64,000 nucleotides of DNA, from the NCBI RefSeq assembly GCF_007280555.1, contig NZ_VKDB01000008.1, forward strand, positions 58,654-122,653. Direction: 5' to 3'. This document shows, piece after piece, positions 23,167 to 34,698 of this stretch (its first letter is position 1; each line of letters opens with the position of its first letter). The position numbers and the translations under genes are program-made. This DNA is from Deinococcus detaillensis. Lineage in GTDB: Bacteria > Deinococcota > Deinococci > Deinococcales > Deinococcaceae. The notes under the pieces were generated by a model, which worked only from the letters and a program-made list of their open reading frames with translations, did not search any database and was not told the origin of the DNA.

Positions 23167-24786
23167 GTGCGTTTGTTAATTTTTCTTCTTTTTGATTTGA
23201 TCCTTCTGCTCCCCGAGACAGCCAGCGCTGAAACGGGAGCGCCGCCGACGCTGCAAAAGGTCAGCGGCAGTGTCGAGAGCCTCAGCAGCACTTGGCAAGC
23301 CGCCGTGACTGACCAACCCGTTAAGCAGGCGCTACGAATCGGGGTGGGGCGGGCGCAGTTGCAAAGCGCGGGTGGGCAAGTCTTGGCATCAAGCGGGTCA
23401 GCGCTGCGGATTTATCAAAATGAACCGGACTTCCAAACGGGGAAGTTTTATTTGACTGGCCAAGTCAGCTTCTTCAGTCAAAAAGCTCACCTCTCGGCAG
23501 CCGGCCAAGTGCGCGTGGACGTGACGGCACCGACCCGCCGGGTGGCGGTGATCGCTGGCAAGGCCCGCATCTCGGTGGGCAGCAAGCTCTACACCCTCGG
23601 GGCCGGTCAGCAGTACGATTTCGGCACGCAGAAGATCACGGCTTTTGCTGAGCGCGACGCTTGGTACCGCTCGCAGTTCAGCGGCGAAGGCGAAGCGGTC
23701 ATTGAAGCCGCCACCGGGCCAGTCAGCATTCAAGACGCGCCCGCTCCCAACGCCAGCGCCGCGCCGGTTAAGCGCCCAGTCAAGCTCGGTGAAAAGCTCA
23801 ACGTCGGCCAGCAGTTGCTGACGGGCGCTTCAGCGTGGGCCGAAATCGGCTTTACCGGCGGCGGCTATCTGCGCCTCCAGCCCCAGAGCGCTCTGAGCGT
23901 GCTGAGCATTGACCAAATCGTTGACCGTACGGGCCGGACCAAGCGCCAAGTGGTACTGAAACTGCTGCGCGGCAGCGCTTGGAATGTGGTGGCCAAGCGG
24001 CAGGGCGGCTACGAAATCACCACCCCGATTATTACCACGGCGGTGCGCGGCACAGTCTTCCGGGTGGATGACAGCGGCCTCGTGAAAGTCTTTGACGGCC
24101 AAGTCGAGCTGCCCAGCAGCGCGGGCTTGCTGCTGCTCAGGGGCCAGCAGCGCACCGCTGCCGGAGAAGTGCAGCCGCTCGTCACCGACGCGGCGGACGC
24201 CGCCAACCTCGCGCTCGATACTCAGCGCTCAGGGCCGATTCAACTCGACTTGAGCTTGGCACCGAGTTTGCTGGATTTGGCGCTGGTCGTCCGCAGCCAG
24301 CCAGAGAATCGCCTGAGCGTGCAGGTGGCGGGGCGCGACCTTCCCATGATTGGCGACGCCGAGGGCAATTTCAAGCTGCAAGGCGGCGATAGATTGCAAG
24401 GCCGCTTGCCCGAAGGCCGCTACGACGTGACCATCCGCGCAGAGCGCGGCGGCCGCCAAAAAACGATTAGCCGCGTCCTGCTGATTGACCGCACCCCACC
24501 CCTGCTGCTCGGTGTCCAATCGAGCCGGGCGGGACGGTTGATCCGCTTGAGCGGCCAGATTCAGGATGTGTCCGGCACGGTTGTGCTGAGCGCACAAGTC
24601 GGTGGGCGCAGCTACGCCCGCACCCTACGCCTGCCGCAGCAAGCCGACTTCGATTGGACGCTGCCGCTGCCGACACCCGGCGCAGCGGTGACGCTTCAGG
24701 CCCGCGACACTGCTGGCAATCTTCGCCGGGTCGAATTCAGTGCCGGCGCTGCGGGCGAGGGCGGTGTGGGTTATGCCGCGCCCTGA
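23167..24786 (+). CDS. Secreted FecR-domain protein
   Basis: The 539-residue protein starts with a signal peptide (RLLIFLLFDLILLLP, likely cut after TASA). Two FecR-like beta regions follow: one near residues 50-140 and a clearer one near 210-320, with LKLLRGSAWNVVAKR, YEITTPIITTAVRGT and FRVDDSGLVKVFDGQVEL. The C-terminal part is beta-rich and Ig-like. Classical FecR signals to ECF sigma factors, but this version has no N-terminal cytoplasmic tail, so it is extracytoplasmic only. It overlaps the CHASE2 gene by 14 nt; FecR and CHASE2 domains often occur together. Confidence 0.85.
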   Translation: MRLLIFLLFDLILLLPETASAETGAPPTLQKVSGSVESLSSTWQAAVTDQPVKQALRIGVGRAQLQSAGGQVLASSGSALRIYQNEPDFQTGKFYLTGQVSFFSQKAHLSAAGQVRVDVTAPTRRVAVIAGKARISVGSKLYTLGAGQQYDFGTQKITAFAERDAWYRSQFSGEGEAVIEAATGPVSIQDAPAPNASAAPVKRPVKLGEKLNVGQQLLTGASAWAEIGFTGGGYLRLQPQSALSVLSIDQIVDRTGRTKRQVVLKLLRGSAWNVVAKRQGGYEITTPIITTAVRGTVFRVDDSGLVKVFDGQVELPSSAGLLLLRGQQRTAAGEVQPLVTDAADAANLALDTQRSGPIQLDLSLAPSLLDLALVVRSQPENRLSVQVAGRDLPMIGDAEGNFKLQGGDRLQGRLPEGRYDVTIRAERGGRQKTISRVLLIDRTPPLLLGVQSSRAGRLIRLSGQIQDVSGTVVLSAQVGGRSYARTLRLPQQADFDWTLPLPTPGAAVTLQARDTAGNLRRVEFSAGAAGEGGVGYAAP

Positions 24787-26212
24787 GCGCCGCGCTGTTC
24801 TCGCTCCACTGGCCGCGCTCCTCGCCGTGGGGCTGCTGATGGGCTTTCCAGAAAATGTGCGGCTGTGGAGCGTCCTTGACCGCACGTTCACCCGTCCCCC
24901 AGACCCCAGAGTGGTGGTGGTGGGCATCGACGACGCCTCGCTGCGCGATTACGGCCGGCTGAGCGATTGGAACCGCGACCTCTACGCCCGCGCCCTCGGC
25001 ACCCTGCGCCAAGCCGGAGCCAAAGCAGTGGGGTTTGACATCTTGTTCGGCGCTCCAGCGGCGGGCGACGCCTCTTTGTCGGCTGCTGTGGGTCAGGGCG
25101 GGGTGGTGCTGGCCAGCAGTCCACAACTGCCGCAGGGTGCCCGCGCTTGGAAAGCCCTGTACGGCGTGGCCAGCCTCAATATCGAAGGCGGAGCGGTCAG
25201 CCGCTTTCAAACCGCTTACCAAAGTACGGACGGTCAGCTTTGGCCCAGCTTCAGCGCACAGCTTGCTCGGCTGGCAGGAATCAGTCGGACACTCGACACG
25301 AGTAAGCAACTGCTGCGCTCACTGCCTGCCGACTCAGGGACGCTGCCTGTCTACTCATTTCGGGACGTGGTGGGCGGCAATGTGGCGTTTTCCGAGTTGC
25401 AGGGCAAGGTCGTGCTGATCGGCTTAACGGCCAGCAGCGTTCCCGGCACCACTTTTCCTGATTCACGCCTCGATCCGGTGCCGGGCGTGATCTTGCAAGC
25501 GGGGGCCGTCTCGTCGCTGCTGGGTGAGCCGCTGAGAAGCGTGCCGTTTTGGCTCAGCGCCCTGATCTGCGCGGCGCTGGCGGCCTCAGCAGTCTGGCTG
25601 GGCGATATCTGGGGCTTTGGACTGGCGCTGGTGGGAGTGGGCCTGAGCGTGCCGCTGTTTTTAGGCAACTGGCTGTTTCCCGGCACTGCCGCTTCACTCT
25701 CGGCCATTATTGGCACCGCTTTTGTGGCGGGCGGGCGGTTCTGGACGCTGCGCCGCTTCAAGACCCTCGACCCGCTGACCAGACTGGGCAACCGGCTGGC
25801 TTTTACCCGCGCCGCCGAGAACCGCTGGAACCAAAGAGCGGCGCGGCCACTGGGCCTGCTGCTGATTGATCTGGGCGGCTTCCGGCGCGTCAACGAGATG
25901 TATGGCCGCGCGGCGGGCGACGAAGTGCTGCGCCGGGTCGCCGAGGTGCTGCGGCAAGGGCGCACGCGGCGCGACATGGTGTTCCGCTGGGGAGCCAGCG
26001 AGTTCGCGGTGTTGACTGAACCGGCCGGCCCAGATTTGACGCCGCTGGCCCGGCAGCTTCAAAGCGCTTTGGCCGGCACCAGCTACAAAGACATTGCGCT
26101 GCGGGTCAGCGTGGGGCAGGCCGTCAGCACGCCGCAGATGAGTCAGCCGAGCGAACTGATCGAGCAAGCCTCTCAAAACCGTTACCGCATGAAGTACCAG
26201 CTCGAAGAGTAG
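24773..26212 (+). CDS. CHASE2-GGDEF protein with degenerate GGDEF site
   Basis: The 479-residue protein has an N-terminal membrane helix, a periplasmic CHASE2 sensor (residues about 40-255, including VVVVGIDDASLRDYG and KVVLIGLTASSVPGT), two or three membrane helices (about 260-325), and a cytoplasmic GGDEF domain with DPLTRLGNRLAF. The signature loop reads WGASEF where active diguanylate cyclases have GG[D/E]EF, so c-di-GMP synthesis is doubtful. The ATG at 24773 lies inside the end of the FecR gene; an in-frame GTG at 24740 is possible. It is convergent with the TrxR-like gene. Confidence 0.87.
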   Translation: MPRPERRAVLAPLAALLAVGLLMGFPENVRLWSVLDRTFTRPPDPRVVVVGIDDASLRDYGRLSDWNRDLYARALGTLRQAGAKAVGFDILFGAPAAGDASLSAAVGQGGVVLASSPQLPQGARAWKALYGVASLNIEGGAVSRFQTAYQSTDGQLWPSFSAQLARLAGISRTLDTSKQLLRSLPADSGTLPVYSFRDVVGGNVAFSELQGKVVLIGLTASSVPGTTFPDSRLDPVPGVILQAGAVSSLLGEPLRSVPFWLSALICAALAASAVWLGDIWGFGLALVGVGLSVPLFLGNWLFPGTAASLSAIIGTAFVAGGRFWTLRRFKTLDPLTRLGNRLAFTRAAENRWNQRAARPLGLLLIDLGGFRRVNEMYGRAAGDEVLRRVAEVLRQGRTRRDMVFRWGASEFAVLTEPAGPDLTPLARQLQSALAGTSYKDIALRVSVGQAVSTPQMSQPSELIEQASQNRYRMKYQLEE

Positions 26213-26222
26213 TCGGAAACTT

Positions 26223-27215
26223 TTACGGCAAACGCCGGTCACTGCTGTGGCCCGGCTTGGCTTTTTGGTCAGGGTGCACAAAATGCACGGCGTGGTTGGC
26301 GGCCAGCGCGGCTTGAGCGAGGCCCACACTCAAGAGCTTGAATTCGCCGCCCGTCAAGCTGACATCACCTGCCACGAAGACGCCGGGCAACGCCGTGCGC
26401 TGAGCCGTGTCCGCCGGAATGTACTCGCCCTGCCAGCCCAGCGGCCAGCTTTGCAGCGGCGTCAAATCTGGCAAGTGGCCGTTCAGGACAACCACCGTAT
26501 CAGCGGCGACATGCTGCGGCCCGTCTCCCCTGTCCAGCCACGCGCCGGTTGCGTCTAAGCGGCTGAGTTCGGCGGGCGCGTAGATATGCAGTTGCCCACT
26601 CTGCCGCAGGCTTTGGAGTTGCGCGAGCTGGGCAGGACTGCCGCGAAATAGGGCGCGGCGGTGCGTCAGGCTCACCCGTGCGCCGCTGGTTGAGAGCTTC
26701 AAAGTCGCCTCCACCGCTTGAGGCACGCCGCCCACGATCAAGACCCGCTGGCCCCCCAGCGTTTGCGGATCAGGCGGCAAAGTCCGCAGATCAGGATGCA
26801 CGCCGCTGAGCTGAACATCACGCGGCAGCAGCGCCCCCAGCCCCGCCGCCACGATCACGGCGCGGGCCGGATAACTGCCCTTTTGGGTTGCGACTGTCCA
26901 GCCTTGGGGAGTCTGGGTGAGCTGTTGAGCGACCTCGCCGAAGCGGAAATTAGGCTTGAAGGGAGCGAGCTGGGCGGCAAGTGCGGTGACAATCTCAGCG
27001 GCGCGGATAGCCGGGAGGCCGGGCCAGTCATACACCACTTTGTCTGGGTAGAGGGCGCTGAGCTGGCCGCCGATTTCAGGCTGGGCTTCCAAAAGGCGCA
27101 CGCTGAGGCCGCGCAGCCCCGCGTAAAAGGCCGCGTGAAGACCCACCGGCCCCGCGCCGATAATCAGCAGGTCGGTGGGTGAAGTGTTAGTGGATGAATG
27201 GAGCAAAAAAGACAC
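26223..27215 (-). CDS. Ferredoxin/flavodoxin-NADP+ reductase, thioredoxin-reductase-like (YumC type)
   Basis: This 330-residue flavoprotein has an FAD-binding GAGPVGLHAAFYAGLRG near residue 20, then IGGQLSALYPDKVVYDWPG, which is the hallmark of the YumC-type FNR. The NADP-binding region has VLIVGGVPQAVEAT. There is no CxxC redox pair, so it is not a thioredoxin reductase. C-terminal GVFVAGDVSLTGGEFKLLSVG binds FAD. It would move electrons between NADPH and ferredoxin or flavodoxin. The start is a GTG with GGAG 4 nt upstream. It is the third gene of a minus-strand run beginning with an FprA-type reductase. Confidence 0.88.
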   Translation of the reverse strand: MSFLLHSSTNTSPTDLLIIGAGPVGLHAAFYAGLRGLSVRLLEAQPEIGGQLSALYPDKVVYDWPGLPAIRAAEIVTALAAQLAPFKPNFRFGEVAQQLTQTPQGWTVATQKGSYPARAVIVAAGLGALLPRDVQLSGVHPDLRTLPPDPQTLGGQRVLIVGGVPQAVEATLKLSTSGARVSLTHRRALFRGSPAQLAQLQSLRQSGQLHIYAPAELSRLDATGAWLDRGDGPQHVAADTVVVLNGHLPDLTPLQSWPLGWQGEYIPADTAQRTALPGVFVAGDVSLTGGEFKLLSVGLAQAALAANHAVHFVHPDQKAKPGHSSDRRLP

Positions 27216-27221
27216 GCTCCA

Positions 27222-27716
27222 TTAAATCAGGTGTGTGCAGAGCGAAAGGGTATGCGTTGCCTGAAAAGCCTCCCTGAGCAGGCTCAACCGTACCGGGAAG
27301 GCAAGGTACTCGTCACCACCCGTATCAATTTCGAGCAGCTCGTAGCCCCGTAAACGCAGCCAAGCTGCCGCTGCGATCAGCACCATCGGCACGCAAACAC
27401 CCGACTGATGAGCCACCTGACTGACGAAGGGAGGTTCGCGCAGCCCCAGCGTGTGTGAGATGGCCTGTACTTGCCACTCCACCTCGTCCACAGCTTTCCA
27501 GTCCACCCGCAAGCAAAGCCACCAACGGCTCAAAACCGGATTGAGCCACCACTCCGGAGGATAGACTTCGGGGTAATCCTGAAGAGCAGCGGCCAAGCTA
27601 TCAAGTTCGCTGCTGTATTCCGCGTCTTCGGGGCTCCGCCTTTGCCAGCGCTGCCTGACGGCTTGGCAGTGCGGCTCAGCCAACGGTGTCAGCAGCCGTT
27701 CCAGCAGTTCATCCAC
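27222..27716 (-). CDS. Unknown protein between two flavin reductase genes
   Basis: The product is 164 residues, cytoplasmic, Trp-rich (YPPEWWLNPVLSRWWL near residue 50) and acidic in its N-terminal half. I do not recognise the family. The GTG start is 13 nt after the stop of the FprA-type gene and its stop is 6 nt before the YumC-type GTG, so all three are very likely cotranscribed. Co-occurrence hints at a role with ferredoxin or flavin redox, but no cofactor motif is visible. Confidence 0.7.
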   Translation of the reverse strand: MDELLERLLTPLAEPHCQAVRQRWQRRSPEDAEYSSELDSLAAALQDYPEVYPPEWWLNPVLSRWWLCLRVDWKAVDEVEWQVQAISHTLGLREPPFVSQVAHQSGVCVPMVLIAAAAWLRLRGYELLEIDTGGDEYLAFPVRLSLLREAFQATHTLSLCTHLI

Positions 27717-27729
27717 GCCGATTGAACCT

Positions 27730-29094
<1,365 letters not shown>

Positions 29095-29102
29095 ATCACC
29101 AG

Positions 29103-29108
29103 AGTCTA
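29103..29108 (-). promoter_or_regulatory. -10 box for fprA
   Basis: TAGACT on the minus strand, 8 nt before ATG. Confidence 0.4.
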
Positions 29109-29201
29109 CAAGACACGCTCAGCAAAAGCGTACGAAAGAAGCGTAAGCCGCCCCCCCCGACACGCTCTAGCCTTCTTCACACCGCGCCTTCAAAAATCCG
29201 C

Positions 29202-29207
29202 TAATCT
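29202..29207 (+). promoter_or_regulatory. -10 box for the small secreted protein gene at 29216
   Basis: TAATCT, then 8 nt, then ATG. Confidence 0.4.
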
Positions 29208-29215
29208 GTAAGCTG

Positions 29216-29575
29216 ATGCGCGTTTTCTGGTTGCTGGTGGCGGTGGCTCTGGCCGCTCTCTACTTCACGGTGGGGCTGCGGGCCGGCAGCTTGACCTTCA
29301 CGCCGCTGTATCTGCTCAATGCCCAGGGCAAAAGCACTTACACCTTTCCCACCTATGACAGCGGCAAATTGGAGCTGACCGGCAGTTGCCAGGGCCAGAG
29401 CGGCAACGTCACTTTCCGGTTTTTGGCTCCCGACGGCACCGAACTCAGCGCGGTGCGCTGCCCGCCCGGCAATTTCAGTCTCAATCTCAGCGGCGCGGGC
29501 GATCCGGGAACCTTTACCCTCAGCGCCAATTATCAGCACTACACTGGAAAAGTAGAAGTCAACGCCGCACATTAG
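29216..29575 (+). CDS. Small secreted or membrane-anchored protein, unknown
   Basis: The product is 119 residues with an N-terminal hydrophobic helix (MRVFWLLVAVALAALYF) and a beta-rich remainder containing two Cys (GSCQGQ and VRCPPG), which could form a disulfide outside the cytoplasm. The mature part resembles an Ig-like or bacterial beta-sandwich domain, but I cannot name it. The gene is followed 46 nt later by another leaderless small gene on the same strand. Confidence 0.65.
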   Translation: MRVFWLLVAVALAALYFTVGLRAGSLTFTPLYLLNAQGKSTYTFPTYDSGKLELTGSCQGQSGNVTFRFLAPDGTELSAVRCPPGNFSLNLSGAGDPGTFTLSANYQHYTGKVEVNAAH

Positions 29576-29608
29576 CGTGGTGTGGCCTCCCTCAGGCCCG
29601 CTTGCCTC

Positions 29609-29614
29609 TATACT
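29609..29614 (+). promoter_or_regulatory. -10 box of leaderless gene at 29622
   Basis: TATACT, then 7 nt, then ATG. It fixes the start over an in-frame GTG at 29577. Confidence 0.6.
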
Positions 29615-29621
29615 GCTGCGC

Positions 29622-30071
29622 ATGGACGATTTGCTCAAAGGACGCCTCGGCGGCGCGGATGGATACACCATCCGCTGCGCCATCGACGGCGATAAGATTG
29701 TGGGCCGTGCGGGCGGTAAGCTCAGCGGCAAGGACATTGAACTCGAAATCACCGAGCGCGGCGTGGCCGGAACGGTAGGCGACGAAAGCGTACTGATTGA
29801 GCTGCAAGACGGCGAGTTGCGCGGCAACGTGGGCAAAGAAAGCCTGACTCTACGCGGCGTTGACCGGGTCAGCGGCTACCTCGGTGCACCGATCGTCGGC
29901 TGGAACATCTCGGCCCAGCAAACCGGTGAGAAGCTCGAAGGCCGGCTCGGCAGCACCGTACTGGGGCGCGAATTCAGCTTCGATCTGGGCAGCGCTCCCG
30001 GTTGGGTGGGAACATTGGTGGCCGTCGTCGCCTTTTACGCTTTGGAGCCCCGCGCCAGCTTGAGCCACTAA
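29622..30071 (+). CDS. Unknown glycine-rich beta-repeat protein
   Basis: The product is 149 residues with no signal peptide. It has short alternating strands such as AGGKLSGKDIELEITERG, VAGTVGDESVLIELQDG and LRGNVGKESLTLRG, spaced like coils of a small beta-solenoid. A hydrophobic stretch near the C-terminus (WVGTLVAVVAFYALE) could be a membrane segment. I do not recognise the family. A terminator follows at once. Confidence 0.65.
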   Translation: MDDLLKGRLGGADGYTIRCAIDGDKIVGRAGGKLSGKDIELEITERGVAGTVGDESVLIELQDGELRGNVGKESLTLRGVDRVSGYLGAPIVGWNISAQQTGEKLEGRLGSTVLGREFSFDLGSAPGWVGTLVAVVAFYALEPRASLSH

Positions 30072-30085
30072 AACCAAGCCAAAAA

Positions 30086-30121
30086 AGCCCGCGTCCGTAA
30101 ATGGAGACGCGGGCTCTTTTT
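30086..30121. terminator. Bidirectional terminator
   Basis: AGCCCGCGTC (30086-30095) pairs with GACGCGGGCT (30106-30115), loop 10 nt, with T-rich tracts on both strands. It separates the small plus-strand gene from the peptide-importer operon. Confidence 0.8.
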
Positions 30122-30189
30122 GGATCGTGGCATGCGAGTAAGCAGCAGGGGCCGTTTCCTTTGGGAGGCGGCTCCTGCTGCGCTGACTG

Positions 30190-31134
30190 TTACTGGTTGC
30201 TTCTCGGGTCGAGGACGTCTCTCAGACCGTCGCCGAACAAGTTAAAGCCCAGCACAGTGAGCAAAATGGCCAAGCCTGGAAAGATCATCGTCCAAGCCGC
30301 TTGGGTGTAGTATTCACGGCTGTCGGCCAGCATGGTGCCCCATTCGGGGGTCGGCGGCTGAGCGCCCAGCCCGATAAAGCCCAGTGCGGCGGCCTCGATG
30401 GTGGCCGTGGCGATGCTGAGCGCTCCCTGCACGATCAGCGGCGTCAGGCTGTTGGGCAGCACGTGCTTGAAGATGGTGCGGCCCTGCCCCGCGCCCAGAG
30501 CGCTGGCGGCCTGCACGAATTCGCGCTCGCGCACGCTCAGCACCACACTGCGGGCCAGGCGCAAGTAAATGGGAATTTGCACCACGCTCACAGCGATCAT
30601 GGCGGTGGTCAGGCCGGGGCGGTTGGAGATGCTGACAATACCGATAGCCAGCAAAATACTCGGAAAGGCCAGCATCACGTCGCTGAAGTAGCCCAGCACC
30701 GTATCGATCCAGCCGCCGTAAAATCCGGCCAGCAAGCCCAATAAACTGCCCGTCACCAGCGCCAGCACCGTGGCGAAAATCCCGATCTGGAGGCTGACCC
30801 GTGCGCCGTGCAGCACCCGCGTGGCGATGTCGCGGCCCAGATTATCCGTGCCGAACGGATGCTTGAAATACTGAACCTTACCGCTGACGGCGTCGGTGTA
30901 TTTCTCTTTGGTGTCATTGTCCCACAGCGCGGAAATGCTCGGCGGCGCGAGGCGGAAGCGGTAATCGATGTCGGTGGATGGGTCGTAAGGCTGCAAGACC
31001 GGCGCGAGCAGCGCGATCACCACAAAAAACAGCACGATCACGGCCCCGACTTTGCCGGGGGCGCTCTTCTTGAATCTGCGCCACAAGATGTTTTCCTGCT
31101 TTTTGCGCTTGGGAACGGCGGCGACAACAGTCAT
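30190..31134 (-). CDS. dppC: Peptide ABC transporter permease, DppC-like
   Basis: The 314-residue permease has five to six membrane helices and the BPD-permease EAA-type loop EREFVQAASALGAGQGRTI followed by KHVLPNSLTPLIVQ. The N-terminal OppC_N segment (RFKKSAPGKVGAVIVLFFVV) is present. I prefer the ATG at 31134, preceded by CAGGAGAAGCA, over a longer frame. It follows dppB by 40 nt. No ATPase genes (dppD/F) lie downstream; the transcript meets a terminator at 30.1 kb, so the ATPases are elsewhere. Confidence 0.92.
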   Translation of the reverse strand: MTVVAAVPKRKKQENILWRRFKKSAPGKVGAVIVLFFVVIALLAPVLQPYDPSTDIDYRFRLAPPSISALWDNDTKEKYTDAVSGKVQYFKHPFGTDNLGRDIATRVLHGARVSLQIGIFATVLALVTGSLLGLLAGFYGGWIDTVLGYFSDVMLAFPSILLAIGIVSISNRPGLTTAMIAVSVVQIPIYLRLARSVVLSVREREFVQAASALGAGQGRTIFKHVLPNSLTPLIVQGALSIATATIEAAALGFIGLGAQPPTPEWGTMLADSREYYTQAAWTMIFPGLAILLTVLGFNLFGDGLRDVLDPRSNQ

Positions 31135-31174
31135 ATTGCTTCTCCTGAGCGTGTTTTTCCTGCTTGGACGGCCT

Positions 31175-32212
31175 TCATCCGTACTGAATCCTCGGGTCAA
31201 GGAAAGCGTAACTGAGATCGACCAGCAAATTCACCAAACTGACGATCAGCGCCGCAAAAATGACCCCGCCCTGAATCACCGGATAATCGCGCAGCGCAAT
31301 GGCGTCGTAAAGCCACGACCCCAATCCCGGCCACGAAAAGATGGTCTCGGTCAGCACCGCGCCGCCGAGGAGCGCTCCTATTTGCAGGCCCACCACCGTG
31401 ACCACCGGCAGCAGCGCGTTGCGCAGCGCGTGCTTGAGCGTCACGCTGCGCGGGGGCAGACCCTTGGCACGCGCAGTCCGCACGTAGTCCTGGCCCAGCA
31501 CCTCCAAGAGCGAGTTGCGGGTGATGCGGGCAGTGATCGCCATTGGAATGGTGCCCAGCGCGATAGACGGCAAGATCAGGTGGGTAAAGGCGTCCCAAGC
31601 GGCGGCAAATTGACCGCGCAGCAGGCCGTCTAGGACATCTAGGCCGGTGATCGGCACAATACTGTAACCGATACTCAGCCGCGCACTCGGCGGCAGCCAG
31701 CCCAGCACCACCGCAAAAAACCACGACAGCAGCAGCCCCAGCCAAAACACCGGCATGCTCACCCCCACCAAGCTGACGGTAGTGGCGAGGTTGTCCCAGG
31801 GCGTGTTGCGCCTCAGCGCGGCGACGATGCCGGCTGGCAGCCCGATCAGCAGCGCGAAGAGAATCGCGCCGATGGCCAGTTCGGCGGTGGCCGGAAAGCG
31901 CACCTTCAGCTCGCTGGCCACCGGAATCTGGCTCTTGATGCCGTTGCCGAGGTCGCCGCGCAGGAGTGCCCCCACATATTTGGGATACTGCGCGTCAAAC
32001 AGGTGGGCAGGGTCTTTGTAATTGATGAACCAAGGCTGGTTCAGGCCAAGCTGCTCGCGCAACCGGGCTGAGGCTTCGGGGGTGGCCCGCTCGCCCAGCA
32101 TCGCCACTGCCGGATCGCCGGGAATCGAGCGCACGAAGGCAAACACCACCACGCTGATGCCGATCATCACCAAGAGCGTTCGGAGGAGTCTGCGGATAAG
32201 GTAAGCGGCCAA
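31175..32212 (-). CDS. dppB: Peptide ABC transporter permease, DppB-like
   Basis: The 345-residue permease begins AAYLIRRLLRTLLVMIGISV, as DppB/OppB do, and carries GDPAVAMLGERATPEA, GLNQPWFINY and the EAA-like loop LGQDYVRTARAKGLPPRSV. Six membrane helices are visible. The start is a TTG preceded by AAAGGAGTTCC, one of several TTG starts in the window. It pairs with DppC as the transmembrane channel of a peptide importer. Confidence 0.92.
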   Translation of the reverse strand: MAAYLIRRLLRTLLVMIGISVVVFAFVRSIPGDPAVAMLGERATPEASARLREQLGLNQPWFINYKDPAHLFDAQYPKYVGALLRGDLGNGIKSQIPVASELKVRFPATAELAIGAILFALLIGLPAGIVAALRRNTPWDNLATTVSLVGVSMPVFWLGLLLSWFFAVVLGWLPPSARLSIGYSIVPITGLDVLDGLLRGQFAAAWDAFTHLILPSIALGTIPMAITARITRNSLLEVLGQDYVRTARAKGLPPRSVTLKHALRNALLPVVTVVGLQIGALLGGAVLTETIFSWPGLGSWLYDAIALRDYPVIQGGVIFAALIVSLVNLLVDLSYAFLDPRIQYG

Positions 32213-32269
32213 GTCGGAACTCCTTTAGCACAAAAAGAAAGTGGGCTGTGATGTGCGGGAAAGCAAGCA

Positions 32270-32304
32270 GAGAGGACGGAGCCGCACCGGCGCTCCGCCC
32301 TCTC
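32270..32304 (-). terminator. Inverted repeat between dppA and dppB
   Basis: GAGAGGACGGAGC (32270-32282) pairs with GCTCCGCCCTCTC (32292-32304) with one mismatch. The T tract on the minus strand is weak. It may stabilise or partly terminate the dppA transcript. Confidence 0.5.
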
Positions 32305-32314
32305 TCATCAAGCG

Positions 32315-33916
<1,602 letters not shown>

Positions 33917-33987
33917 GAATCCTCCAAAAGAATGTGAGTTGAGCGGTGAGCCGCACTATAGCGTGTGCGCTCCGTCTTTGCTCGCTG

Positions 33988-34698
33988 CTAGTCCTCGCCC
34001 AAGTAGGCTTTTCTGACGCTCTCGTCTTCGGCAATGTCCGACGCGTTGCCCGACAACTTGACTTCACCGGTTTGCAACACGTAGGCGTGCTTGGCCACCG
34101 AGAGCGCCATCTGGGCGTTTTGCTCCACCAGCAAGATGGTGGTTTTGCGCTTGGCGTTGAGTTCGACGATGATGTCGAAAATCGCTTCCACGAACAGCGG
34201 CGAGAGCCCCATGCTCGGCTCGTCGAGGAGCAGCAGCTTGGGATTGACCATCAGGGCGCGGGCAATCGCCAGCATCTGCTGTTCGCCGCCGGACATGGTG
34301 CCGCCAAGCTGGTTCTCGCGCTCTTTGAGGCGCGGGAAATAGGTAAAGCCTTCTTGGATGCGCTCCTCGACGACTTTACGGTCAGTGACGGTGTGCGCTC
34401 CGATCTCCAAGTTCTCGCGGACAGTCAGCTGCGGGAAAATGCGGCGACCTTCCGGCACGTGGCTCATACCCATCTGCATAATCTGGTGCGCCGGCATGCC
34501 CGAGATGTCTTTGCCCTGCATGGTGACGCTGCCCTGCTTGGGCTTGAGCATTCCGCTCACCGTGCGGAGTGTAGTGGTTTTGCCCGCGCCGTTGCCGCCG
34601 ATCAGCGCCACGATTTCGCCGTCGGGCACCAGCACATCGATGCCCTTGAGGGCGTGAATGTGGCCGTAGTAGGTGTGAACGCCCTTCAGTTCAAGCAT
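33988..34698 (-). CDS. livF: Branched-chain amino acid ABC transporter ATPase LivF
   Basis: The 236-residue ATPase has Walker A GGNGAGKTT, signature MSGGEQQMLAIARAL, Walker B LLLLDEPSMGLSPLFVE, and the LivF-type MSHVPEGRRIFPQLTVREN. I chose the ATG at 34698 behind AAAGGGAGTG; a GTG two codons earlier is possible. It overlaps the livG stop by 8 nt, so it is coupled. It is the last gene of livKHMGF. Confidence 0.95.
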   Translation of the reverse strand: MLELKGVHTYYGHIHALKGIDVLVPDGEIVALIGGNGAGKTTTLRTVSGMLKPKQGSVTMQGKDISGMPAHQIMQMGMSHVPEGRRIFPQLTVRENLEIGAHTVTDRKVVEERIQEGFTYFPRLKERENQLGGTMSGGEQQMLAIARALMVNPKLLLLDEPSMGLSPLFVEAIFDIIVELNAKRKTTILLVEQNAQMALSVAKHAYVLQTGEVKLSGNASDIAEDESVRKAYLGED

